From Streptomyces cellulosae (GTDB lineage Bacteria > Actinomycetota > Actinomycetes > Streptomycetales > Streptomycetaceae), in contig BNBH01000016.1 of assembly GCA_014655195.1 (NCBI GenBank), forward strand, positions 101,716 through 165,715: DNA of 64,000 nucleotides, read 5' to 3'. Below, piece by piece: positions 8,683 to 16,465 of the stretch (position 1 is its first letter; each line of letters opens with the position of its first letter). The notes beneath the pieces were generated by a model. It was not told where the DNA came from and made no database searches. It was given only the letters and a program-made list of their open reading frames with translations. Position numbers and translations under genes: made by a program.

Positions 8683-9069
8683 ATGTGGGGACGCAGGAAG
8701 CACGCACGTCGATCCGTCGCCGCCGTACCGGAGTTGTGCGACCTCTGCGGGAGGACGTTCCCCCCGGAGGAGGCGGTGTGCGGTCATGTGGCCGACTCCT
8801 CGGCCATGAACCCCGACGACCCGCTGCACGACGGTCTGCGCCGCGTCACCGCGTGCTGCGAGGCCCATCTGGAGGCGGTCCGCGCGGCCTACCGGGAGCG
8901 GCCCTTCGTGCAGGAGGAGCTCTGGGCGGGCAAGATCGGCCGGGTGCTGACGTCCGGCCGCCCGGTGCTCACGATGACGGAGCTGGCGTGTCGTACGGGC
9001 CTGGACGAGCCCGACATCCGCAGGGCCATCGCCTGGCACAACGAGCGGCGTCGGCACCTGGACGGGTGA
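8683..9069 (+). CDS. Conserved hypothetical protein with Cys pairs and C-terminal helical domain
   Basis: The product of 128 residues is not recognised. The N-terminal half contains CDLCGRTF, a VCGHV site and ACCEAH, giving enough Cys/His ligands for a zinc-bound fold. The C-terminal third (VLTMTELACRTGLDEPDIRRAIAWHNERR) looks like a small helix-turn-helix or helical-hairpin module. ATG 8683 has GGGAGC 7 bases upstream. The gene is monocistronic, preceded by the duplicated tail of the mannosyltransferase gene and closed by a long perfect hairpin. Confidence 0.75.
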   Translation: MWGRRKHARRSVAAVPELCDLCGRTFPPEEAVCGHVADSSAMNPDDPLHDGLRRVTACCEAHLEAVRAAYRERPFVQEELWAGKIGRVLTSGRPVLTMTELACRTGLDEPDIRRAIAWHNERRRHLDG

Positions 9070-9087
9070 CAGCCCCGCGCACATGAC

Positions 9088-9125
9088 CGCGGCCCCGGCC
9101 GGACAGGTGTCCGGCCGGGGCCGCG
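9088..9125. terminator. Bidirectional hairpin terminator
   Basis: A 17-bp perfect stem (9088-9104 with 9109-9125; CGCGGCCCCGGCCGGAC pairs with its complement) and AGGT loop lie between convergent genes ending at 9069 (+) and 9146 (-). No U-tract. Confidence 0.7.
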
Positions 9126-9145
9126 GGGTGTCACGGGACCGGGGG

Positions 9146-10171
9146 TCAGGCCGGGGCCGGGGCCGCCGGGCCGACCAGTTCGGTCAGGACGTCCTCCATC
9201 GTCACGAAGCCGATGACCTTGCCGTTCTCACCGACGGCCGCCGCGAGATGGCTGCCCTCCGCGCGGAGCGCGGTGAGCGTGTCGTCGAGCGGGGTGTCGA
9301 TGCGGACCCGGGTGACCTTGTGCAGCGCGGTGCGCGGGAACGGGCGGTCCCGTTCGGTCACGCCGAGGGTGTCCTTGATGTGCAGGTAGCCCAGGAGCGC
9401 GCCGTCGGGGCCGGTGACCGGGAAGCGGGACAGGCCCGCGTCGGCGGCCACGCGCTCCAGCCGTGCCGGGGTGACCGTGTGGTCGACGGTGACCATCTTC
9501 CGGGCCGGGACGAGGATCTCGCCGACCGGGCGGGTGCCCAGCTCCAGCGCGTCCCGCAGCCGCTCCCCGTCCGCCGGGGTGAGCAGTCCGGCCTCGCTGG
9601 AGTCGACGACCATCCGGGCGAGCTGGTCGTCGGTGAACACCGACTCCACCTCGTCCTTGGGCTCGACCCGCAGCAGCCGCAGCAGGACGTTGGCGAAGGC
9701 GTTGATGCCGAACACGAACGGCCGCAGCGCCCGGGTCAGCCACACCAGCGGCGGGCCGAGCAGCAGCGCGCTGGGCACGGGCGCGGCGAGCGCGATGTTC
9801 TTCGGCACCATCTCGCCGATCAGCATGTGCAGATACGTGGCGAGGGTCAGGGCGATCACGAACGCGATCGGGTGGACCAGCGCGTCCGGGACGTTGACCG
9901 CCTCGAACGGCGGCTCCAGCAGATGCGCGATGGCCGGTTCGGCGACCGCGCCGAGCACCAGCGACGACACCGTGATGCCGAGCTGGGCGGTGGCCATCAT
10001 CGCGGACAGGTGCTCCAGCGCCCAGAGCGTCAGCTTGGCGCGCTTCTCGCCCGCGACGGCGCGCGGCTCGATCTGGCTGCGGCGCACCGAGATCAGGGCG
10101 AACTCGGCGCCCACGAAGAACGCGTTGGTCAGCAGGGTGAGGACGCCGATGGCGAGCTGCAGGACGGTCAT
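9146..10171 (-). CDS. CNNM/HlyC-CorC family protein with CBS pair (second of two)
   Basis: The product is 341 residues: an N-terminal DUF21/CNNM membrane domain (about 1-180; TNAFFVGAEFALISVRRS, IGEMVPKN) followed by two CBS motifs (about 195-325; VPARKMVTVDHT, LHIKDTLG, VIGFVTMEDVLTELVG). The family includes bacterial magnesium/cobalt efflux proteins; older names call it haemolysin-like. Unlike its upstream paralog it lacks the C-terminal CorC/HlyC domain. ATG 10171 overlaps the TGA of the upstream gene, so the two are translated in a coupled fashion and may form a heteromeric transporter. Confidence 0.9.
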   Translation of the reverse strand: MTVLQLAIGVLTLLTNAFFVGAEFALISVRRSQIEPRAVAGEKRAKLTLWALEHLSAMMATAQLGITVSSLVLGAVAEPAIAHLLEPPFEAVNVPDALVHPIAFVIALTLATYLHMLIGEMVPKNIALAAPVPSALLLGPPLVWLTRALRPFVFGINAFANVLLRLLRVEPKDEVESVFTDDQLARMVVDSSEAGLLTPADGERLRDALELGTRPVGEILVPARKMVTVDHTVTPARLERVAADAGLSRFPVTGPDGALLGYLHIKDTLGVTERDRPFPRTALHKVTRVRIDTPLDDTLTALRAEGSHLAAAVGENGKVIGFVTMEDVLTELVGPAAPAPA

Positions 10172-11502
10172 CGGGCCTCCTCCATGACCTCGTCGCGTAC
10201 GGGGGCCGGGGCGGTGACGCGTATGCGGTCGGCACGGTGGTGCTCGACCTCCAGCACCTCGAGCCGCCAGCCGTCGACGTCCACGGAGTCGCCCTTGACG
10301 GGGATCCGGGCGAGGCGGTTGGCGATCAGTCCGGCGACCGTCTCGTACGGGCCGTCCGGGGCGGTGAGGCCCAGACCGGTGAGCCGGTCGAGCCGGAGGC
10401 CGCCGTCGGCCTCCCACACCTCGCGGCCGTCGTCCGTCGCCGGTGCGGGCGCCAGTTCCGGCACCTCGACCGGGTCGTGCTCGTCGCGCACCTCGCCGAC
10501 GACCTCCTCCACGATGTCCTCCACGGTGGCGACGCCCGCCGTGCCGCCGTACTCGTCGATGACGACGGCCATGGCGCGGTGGGCGCGCATGCGCTCCAGC
10601 AGCCGGTCGGCGGGGAGGCTGTCGGGGACCAGCAGCGGCGGCGTGGTCAGCTCGGTGACGGGCGTCATGGCGCGCCGCTCCGGCTCCAGGGCCAGCACGT
10701 CCCGGATGTGGACCGTGCCGACGACCTCGTCGAGGCTGTCCCGGTACACCGGGAAGCGGGACAGGCCGGTGGCGTGGCTGAGCGCGGCGGCGTCGGCGGC
10801 GGTGGCGTGCACCTCCAGGGCGCGGACGTCGACGCGCGGGGTCATCACGTTCTCGGCGGTCAGCTCGCCCAGGTGCAGGGTGCGGACGAACAGCTCCGCG
10901 GAGTCCGCCTCCAGGGCGCCCTCGGCGGCGGAGTGCCGGGCGAGCGCGCTGAGCTCCTCGGCGGTGCGGGCGGACGCCAGTTCCTCCGCGGGCTCCAGGC
11001 CGAAGCGGCGCACGAAACGGTTCGCGGTGCCGTTGAGGTGGTTGATGAACGGGCCGAAGGCGGCCGTGAAGGCGCGCTGCGGTCCCGCGACGACCTTGGC
11101 GACCGCGGCGGGGCGTGAGATGGCCCAGTTCTTCGGGACCAGCTCGCCGATCACCATCAGCACCACCGTGGACAGGGCGACGCCGAGGAGGGTCGCCACG
11201 GTCGGGGCGGCGGAGCCGAGGCCGGCCGCGCGCAGCGGGCCGCGCAGCAGGGCGGCGAGGGACGGCTCGGCGAGCATGCCGATCACCAGGGAGGTGACGG
11301 TGATGCCGAGCTGGGCGCCGGACAGCTGGACCGTCAGGCGGCGTACGGCGGCCAGCGCACCGGCGGCGCCGCGCTCACCCGCGTCGGCGGCACGCTCGAG
11401 ATCGGCGCGCTCGACGGTGGTGAGAGAGAACTCGGCCGCGACGAACACCGCGCAGGCCAGCGTCAGCAGCAGGGCGAGCAGGAGCAGCAGGATCTCGGTC
11501 AC
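10168..11502 (-). CDS. CNNM/HlyC-CorC family protein with CBS pair and CorC_HlyC domain (first of two)
   Basis: Full-length family member, 444 residues. The DUF21 transmembrane domain spans about 1-185 (VFVAAEFSLTTVERADLE, IGELVPKNWAISRP). The CBS pair spans about 200-335 (VMTPRVDVRALE, VHIRDVLALE, AVVIDEYGGTAGVATVEDIVEEVVGE). The C-terminal CorC_HlyC domain spans about 350-435 (GLRLDRLTGL, ETVAGLIANRLARIPVKGD). It is proposed to act in Mg2+/Co2+ efflux at the membrane. It is the first gene of a two-gene operon with the paralog at 9146-10171. Confidence 0.92.
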   Translation of the reverse strand: MTEILLLLLALLLTLACAVFVAAEFSLTTVERADLERAADAGERGAAGALAAVRRLTVQLSGAQLGITVTSLVIGMLAEPSLAALLRGPLRAAGLGSAAPTVATLLGVALSTVVLMVIGELVPKNWAISRPAAVAKVVAGPQRAFTAAFGPFINHLNGTANRFVRRFGLEPAEELASARTAEELSALARHSAAEGALEADSAELFVRTLHLGELTAENVMTPRVDVRALEVHATAADAAALSHATGLSRFPVYRDSLDEVVGTVHIRDVLALEPERRAMTPVTELTTPPLLVPDSLPADRLLERMRAHRAMAVVIDEYGGTAGVATVEDIVEEVVGEVRDEHDPVEVPELAPAPATDDGREVWEADGGLRLDRLTGLGLTAPDGPYETVAGLIANRLARIPVKGDSVDVDGWRLEVLEVEHHRADRIRVTAPAPVRDEVMEEAR

Positions 11503-11621
11503 CGTGCCACCCCCGCTCCCTGACCGGCCGCGTGACGCGGACTGCGGGTGGTGGCACGGCTACTACTGGGAGGATCACCCATCGGGGGACCGTCGCTCCT
11601 TTTCGAACAGTACGAAGATGT

Positions 11622-11646
11622 GTGGAAGCAGGATGACTGCTTCCAC
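11622..11646. terminator. Stem-loop downstream of phosphoketolase
   Basis: GTGGAAGCAG (11622-11631), GATGA loop, CTGCTTCCAC (11637-11646). It lies in the 195-bp gap between the phosphoketolase stop and the start of the CNNM operon and could end phosphoketolase transcription. No poly-U run. Confidence 0.5.
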
Positions 11647-11697
11647 GCCAACTGTAAAGGACCCGCAAAACTTCCCGCTCGCGCGTGCCTTCTGGAG

Positions 11698-14082
11698 TCA
11701 GCCGTCCCACGTCCAGTCGGCGACCTCCGGCAGGTCGGTGCCGTGTGCGCGGATCCAGTCGTGGTGGCGCAGCCGGACGTCCTCCATCCGCTGCCGCACG
11801 GCGGCGGCGCGTACCGCGAGGCCGGGCACGCGGTCGATGACGTCCATCACCAGCCGGTAGCGGTCCAGGTCGTTGCGGACCACCATGTCGAACGGCGTGG
11901 TCGTGGTGCCGATCTCCTTGTAGCCGCGCACGTGCAGGTGGTGGTGGCCGGTGCGGCGGTAGGCGAGCCGGTGGATCAGCCACGGATAGCCGTGGTAGGC
12001 GAAGATCACCGGCTTGTCGGCGGTGAACAGGCCGTCGTACTCGAAGTCGGACATGCCGTGCGGGTGTTCCCCGCGGGGCAGCAGGCGGGCGATGTCGACG
12101 ACGTTGACGACCCGCACGGACAGCTCGGGCAGGTGCCGGCGCAGCAGCTGCGCGGCCGCCATGACCTCCTGGGTGGGGACGTCGCCCGCGCAGGCCAGCA
12201 CCACGTCGGGTTCGCTGTCGCCGGTCTCGGTGCCCGCCCAGTCCCAGATGCCGGCGCCGCGCGCGCAGTGCGCCTTGGCCTCCTCCATGGACAGCCAGTC
12301 GAAGCAGGGCTGCTTGCCGGCGACGATCACGTTGACGTAGTCGCGGCTGCGCAGGCAGTGGTCGGCGACCGACAGCAGGGTGTTGGCGTCCGGCGGCAGG
12401 TAGACCCGTACGGCCTCCGGGCTCTTGTTGAGGATGTGGTCGACGAAGCCGGGGTCCTGGTGGGAGAAGCCGTTGTGGTCCTGGCGCCAGACGTGCGACG
12501 TCAGCAGGTAGTTGAGGGAGGCGATGGGGGCCCGCCAGGGCAGGCGGCGGGTGACGCGCAGCCACTTGATGTGCTGGTTCACCATCGAGTCGACGATGTG
12601 CACGAACGCCTCGTAGCAGGAGAACAGGCCGTGCCGGCCGGTGAGGAGGTAGCCCTCCAGCCAGCCCTGGCAGGTGTGCTCGGAGAGGATCTCCATCACC
12701 CGGCCGTGACGGTCGAGGTCCTCGTCCACGTCGAAGGTGCCCGCCTGCCACGCCTTGCCGCTCGCCTCGTACACGGCCTGGAGTCGGTTGGACGCGGTCT
12801 CGTCGGGGCCGACCAGCCGGAAGTCGCGGCGGTCCGTGGTGGCCCGCATGACGTCCTGGAGGAGGCCGCCGAGGACGCGGGTCGGTTCGTGCATCGTCGC
12901 GCCCGGCTTGTCGACGGGGACGGCGTGCCGCTCCAGCGGCGGCATCGGCAGTTCGCGCAGCATCAGCCCGCCGTTGGCGTAGGGGGTGGCGCCGAGGCGG
13001 CGGGCGCCGGCCGGGACGCAGGCGAGGACGTCGGCGCGGGGGCGGCCGTCCTCGTCGAACAGCTCCTCGGGCCGGTACGACCGCAGCCACGTCTCCAGCT
13101 GCCGGAGGTGGTCGGAATGGTCGCGGACACCGGGCAGCGGCACCTGGTGGGAACGCCAGGTGTTCTCCACGGGCAGCCCGTCGACCTCTGCGGGTCCCGT
13201 CCAGCCCTTGGGGGTGCGCAGCACGATCATCGGCCAGCGGGGGCGCTCGGTCGCCCCGTCCTCGCGGGCGGCGCGCTGGATGGCGGCGATCCGGTCGAGG
13301 GCGGTGTCCATGGCGCGGGCCAGCGCCTGGTGGACGGCGGCGGGATCGTCGCCGATCACGTGCAGGGGGTCGTGGCCGTAGCCCCTGAGCAGCGCGTCCA
13401 GCTCGTCGTCGGGGATACGGGCGAGCACGGTCGGGTTGGCGATCTTGTAGCCGTTGAGGTGGAGGATCGGCAGGACGGCGCCGTCGTGGACGGGGTCGAG
13501 GAACTTGTTGGAGTGCCAGGAGGTCGCCAACGGTCCGGTCTCCGCCTCGCCGTCGCCGACCACGCACGCGACGACCAGGTCGGGGTGGTCCAGGGCGGCG
13601 CCGTACGCGTGCGACAGGGAGTAGCCGAGCTCGCCGCCCTCATGGATGGAGCCGGGCGTCTCGGGGGCGACGTGGCTGGGGACGCCGCCGGGGAACGAGA
13701 ACTGCTTGAACAGCCGCGCCATCCCCGCCGCGTCCCGCGTGATGTCCGGATACGTCTCCGTGTACGACCCCTCCAGCCACGACCCGGCGACCACGGCCGG
13801 CCCTCCGTGCCCCGGCCCCCACACGCACAGGGCGTCCAGGTCACGGGCCCGGATCACCCGGTTGAGGTGGGTGTAGACGAGGTTCAGACCGGGCGAGGTG
13901 CCCCAGTGCCCGAGCAGCCGCGGCTTCACGTGCTCCGGGCGCAGCGGTTCGGTGAGCAGGGGGTTCGCCATGAGGTAGATCTGGCCGACGGCCAGGTAGT
14001 TCGCGGCGCGCCAGTGCGCGTCCAGCGTCCTCAGCTCGTCGTCGCCGAGCGGGGCGGAGGCCTGGTGCGTGTCGACGGACAT
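11698..14082 (-). CDS. xfp: Xylulose-5-phosphate/fructose-6-phosphate phosphoketolase
   Basis: The 794-residue protein has the expected family length. Visible family features are LGHWGTSPGLNLVYTHLNR (about 58-76), the phosphoketolase signature EGGELGYSLSHAYGAA (about 148-163), the ThDP-binding GDGEAETG (about 175-182), and LEGYLLTGRHGLFSCYEAF with HNGFSHQDPGF further on. The enzyme splits xylulose-5-P (and fructose-6-P) with phosphate to acetyl-phosphate plus glyceraldehyde-3-P or erythrose-4-P, which gives ATP without oxidation. A DosR-like box lies 86-99 bp upstream, and the gene is followed (upstream on the same strand) by universal stress genes. This context suggests use under low oxygen or in dormancy rather than pentose growth. 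Confidence 0.96.
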   Translation of the reverse strand: MSVDTHQASAPLGDDELRTLDAHWRAANYLAVGQIYLMANPLLTEPLRPEHVKPRLLGHWGTSPGLNLVYTHLNRVIRARDLDALCVWGPGHGGPAVVAGSWLEGSYTETYPDITRDAAGMARLFKQFSFPGGVPSHVAPETPGSIHEGGELGYSLSHAYGAALDHPDLVVACVVGDGEAETGPLATSWHSNKFLDPVHDGAVLPILHLNGYKIANPTVLARIPDDELDALLRGYGHDPLHVIGDDPAAVHQALARAMDTALDRIAAIQRAAREDGATERPRWPMIVLRTPKGWTGPAEVDGLPVENTWRSHQVPLPGVRDHSDHLRQLETWLRSYRPEELFDEDGRPRADVLACVPAGARRLGATPYANGGLMLRELPMPPLERHAVPVDKPGATMHEPTRVLGGLLQDVMRATTDRRDFRLVGPDETASNRLQAVYEASGKAWQAGTFDVDEDLDRHGRVMEILSEHTCQGWLEGYLLTGRHGLFSCYEAFVHIVDSMVNQHIKWLRVTRRLPWRAPIASLNYLLTSHVWRQDHNGFSHQDPGFVDHILNKSPEAVRVYLPPDANTLLSVADHCLRSRDYVNVIVAGKQPCFDWLSMEEAKAHCARGAGIWDWAGTETGDSEPDVVLACAGDVPTQEVMAAAQLLRRHLPELSVRVVNVVDIARLLPRGEHPHGMSDFEYDGLFTADKPVIFAYHGYPWLIHRLAYRRTGHHHLHVRGYKEIGTTTTPFDMVVRNDLDRYRLVMDVIDRVPGLAVRAAAVRQRMEDVRLRHHDWIRAHGTDLPEVADWTWDG

Positions 14083-14167
14083 CGTGGTGTCCTTCCGCGT
14101 CGGGGGGGGGTGGGTGCGTGAGGGTGCGTCCCTTGCTCACCTTCCCCCGGAGAGGCGTGTCCCGACA

Positions 14168-14181
14168 GGGCCACGTGGGCC
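14168..14181. promoter_or_regulatory. DosR-like box (weaker) upstream of phosphoketolase
   Basis: GGGCC-ACGT-GGGCC, 86 bp before the phosphoketolase ATG. One mismatch in the right half-site relative to GGGCC-N4-GGCCC. Confidence 0.4.
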
Positions 14182-14195
14182 ATTGCGGGCCCCCT

Positions 14196-15006
14196 TCAGT
14201 GCCCGACCTCCCCGTGCGGGACCACGGCCACCGGGCAGGCGGAGCGGTGGAGGGCCGTGTGGGTGACGCGGCCGAGGCGGGCTCGGTGGCGGCGGGTGCC
14301 GAGGACCAGCAGGTCGGCCGTGTGCGAGGCGTCGACGAGGACCTCGCGGGCGGGTCCCTCGACCGTGCGGGTGTGGATCTCCCGCCGGGACGTGCGCGAG
14401 GGCCGCGCGCAGTTCCTCCGAGGCCCGCTTCTCGTGCGGGCGGGCGGGCACGTCGGCGGTTTCGGACGCCGGACGCCTCCAGGCCCGTACGACCTCCAGG
14501 GGCAGCCCGCGCCGGCGGGCCTCGGCGGCGGCGAAGCGCACGGCCGCCGGGTGTGCGCCGACGCCCACGACGATCCGGCCGCGCACCGGCGGCACCGCCT
14601 GGTTGTCGTGGCCGCCGCGCAGCACGACCACCGGGCAGTCCGCCTGCGCGGTGACGGCCAGGGCGACCGAGCCGAGCAGCGCCTCGGTGACTCCGGCCCG
14701 TCCGCGCGTGCCCACGACCAGCGACGACGCCGTGCGTGCCGCGCGTGTCAACGCGTTCCGCGGTTCGTCCGGCACGACCTCCTCGTCGACCCGCAGGCCG
14801 GGGCGGCGGATGTGCACCCGCCGGGCGGCGACGGCGAGGACGTCTCCGGCGGGGCCCGGGTACCGGCCGGCTGGCGCGGCATGGACCAGTCGCAGCGGCA
14901 CCCCGCGCGGCTCGGCCTCGTCGGCCGCCCGGTCGACGGCCCGCAGGCTGGGCGCGGAACCGTCGACGCCGGCCACCAGCGGCCAGGAGGGGTCGGGACC
15001 GGTCAT
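14196..15006 (-). pseudogene. Universal stress protein with a single-base frameshift
   Basis: From ATG 15006 the frame encodes a normal tandem UspA protein: GVDGSAPSLRAVDRA, VVGTRGRAGVTEALLGSVA, then a second domain up to EELRAALAHVPA. There it turns into Arg/Pro/His-rich nonsense that continues to 14137. The neighbouring frame resumes exactly at this point with EIHTRTVEGPAREVLVD, LLVLGTRRH, THTALHRSACPVAVVP and a TGA at 14196. The break is at the CCC run 14381-14383 (GGG on the coding strand), consistent with insertion of one base. The gene is 5 bases downstream of the intact paralog at 15012-15872 and belongs to its operon. It is a true pseudogene or a sequence error. Confidence 0.85.
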
Positions 15007-15011
15007 GGCAG

Positions 15012-15872
15012 TCAGTCGTGCGCGACGACGGCCACCGGGGCGGTGGCGTGGTGCATCACGGCGTGGGTGACCGGCCCGATGTGCGCTCCGATGGGGCTGC
15101 GGCGGATCCGGCGGCCGACGACGACCAGCGAGGCGTCGCGGGCGGCGTCGACGATCCGGACGCCCGCGCTGCCGGCGCGGGACTCCTCGGCGACCTCGAC
15201 ATCGGGGTACTTCTCCCGCCAGGGCCGCAGCACCTCGGCCAGGGCGTCGGACTGCTCCACGCCCAGCTCGGCGGCGAGCGCCGGGTAGGCGGGGAGGGCG
15301 TAGGCGTAGTACGGCGGGACGGTCCAGCCGTGCACGGCCTTCAGTACGGCGCGGCGCCGGGCGGCCTCCTCGAAGGCGAAGGCGAGGACCGTGCCGTTCG
15401 GCTTGTCCGTGTCGACGCCCACCACCACGGGCCCGGCGGCCTTCTCGGACGTGGCGGCGCGGACGAGGACGACCGGGGTGGTGGTGTGCGCGATCACCAC
15501 CATGCCGACGGAGCCGACGAGGAAGCCGCCGATGCCGCTGAGCCCGCGGGAGCCGAGGACGAGCAGGTCGGCGTCCTTCGCCACCTCGGGCAGCACCTCC
15601 ATGGGGCCGCCGGGGATCTGCTCGGCGACGACCTCCAGTTCCGGGTGGCGCCCCCGCAGCGTCGCGCCCGCCTCGCGCGGGAGGCGTTCGGCGCGCTCCC
15701 GGCAGGTGCCGTCGTCCATGAGGCCGGACTCGGCGATGTGTCCCGGGATCGGCTCCCGGACGTTGACCAGCCGCAGCGGCAGCCCGCGCAGCAGGGCCTC
15801 CCTGGCGGCCCACTCCGCGGCGGCCCGGCTCTCGGACGAGCCGTCGTAGCCCACGGTGACGGTGCGGAGCAT
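15012..15872 (-). CDS. Universal stress protein, tandem UspA domains
   Basis: The product is 286 residues with two Usp domains. Domain 1 (about 1-145) has VGYDGSSESRAAAEWA and the ATP-binding type GSRGLSGIGGFLVGSV. Domain 2 (about 150-286) has VVVGVDTDKPNGTVLAFAFEEA and VVGRRIRRSPIGAHIGPVTHAVMHH, whose loop departs from the G2xG9G(S/T) motif. ATG 15872 has GGGAGGTGGG just upstream. A perfect DosR-like box (15977-15990) lies 105 bp before the start, and the frameshifted paralog follows after 5 bases. Likely an ATP-binding stress or dormancy protein, as for mycobacterial Rv2623-type proteins. Confidence 0.93.
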   Translation of the reverse strand: MLRTVTVGYDGSSESRAAAEWAAREALLRGLPLRLVNVREPIPGHIAESGLMDDGTCRERAERLPREAGATLRGRHPELEVVAEQIPGGPMEVLPEVAKDADLLVLGSRGLSGIGGFLVGSVGMVVIAHTTTPVVLVRAATSEKAAGPVVVGVDTDKPNGTVLAFAFEEAARRRAVLKAVHGWTVPPYYAYALPAYPALAAELGVEQSDALAEVLRPWREKYPDVEVAEESRAGSAGVRIVDAARDASLVVVGRRIRRSPIGAHIGPVTHAVMHHATAPVAVVAHD

Positions 15873-15976
15873 GAAACCCACCTCCCGTTCCGGGACCCTC
15901 CACATCGGGGTCCCTCCACGGCCCACGATCCCGTCGCGTCCGGCGCGGGGGCAGAGGCCGCGGGTCCCGCGCGAGC

Positions 15977-15990
15977 GGGCCGTTGGGCCC
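15977..15990. promoter_or_regulatory. DosR-like box GGGCC-GTTG-GGCCC
   Basis: Perfect 5-bp arms with a 4-bp spacer, 105 bp upstream of the universal stress gene. Same geometry as the mycobacterial GGGAC-N4-GTCCC core. Confidence 0.6.
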
Positions 15991-16088
15991 CATGGCCCGG
16001 GGGCCCGACCGGTCCCGGCCGTCGCGCGCGACCGGACCCGTCGAACTCCGCGACGGGCCCGGGCCAAGGCGCTCGGTACGCGCGAGGA

Positions 16089-16352
16089 TCAGTTGAGACC
16101 GGACGCCTTCAGCGCCTCGTTGGTGGCCTTGCCCTGCGCCTCGCTGGTGGTGACGTCCTTGTAGGTGAAGCGCTGGGAGGGTGTCCGGTCGAGGTTGATG
16201 CCGCCGCCGTTGGTCGAGCCGCATCGGTTGCGCGCGGCGTCGACGGCCTTGTCCTCGTGGCGGACGACGTCGGCAGCTGCCTCCGCGAGCGCGTCGAGGA
16301 GGTGCCGGCGCTTCTCGCCGGCGGGGTCCGGCGGGATGCCCGCGGACCGCAC
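16089..16352 (-). CDS. Small conserved-looking hypothetical protein
   Basis: The 87-codon frame from GTG 16352 to TGA at 16089 has nearly every codon ending in G or C, which argues for real coding. Residues about 10-45 are helical and charged (AGEKRRHLLDALAEAAADVV, HEDKAVDAARNR). The C-terminal half (GGGINLDRTPSQRFTYKD) is more polar. No family is recognised. The frame is open 19 codons further upstream to a stop at 16410-16412, without an ATG, so it may also be the 3' remnant of a longer gene. It lies between the universal stress operon and the symporter-phosphatase gene, on the same strand. Confidence 0.5.
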   Translation of the reverse strand: MRSAGIPPDPAGEKRRHLLDALAEAAADVVRHEDKAVDAARNRCGSTNGGGINLDRTPSQRFTYKDVTTSEAQGKATNEALKASGLN

Positions 16353-16465
16353 GACGTCGTCCTTCTGCTGTGTACGGGCCGGCCCTGATTCGCCGGAGGT
16401 TCCGGCTTCTTACGCCTCCGGCGTCGAGCACCGCCCCGTCGGCGCTCGGGGGGGCAGCCCTTTCC

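Noticed and set aside
9083..11860. 925-codon open frame on the plus strand
   Set aside because: It is antisense to the two CNNM/CBS genes, has no recognisable domain and arises from high GC content.
14137..14390. Arg/Pro-rich C-terminus as a natural extension of the universal stress protein
   Set aside because: The sequence is out-of-frame translation; the true Usp C-terminus is in the neighbouring frame.
16001..16016. GGGCCCGACCGGTCCC as an extra DosR-like box
   Set aside because: The spacer is 6 instead of 4 bases; not counted.
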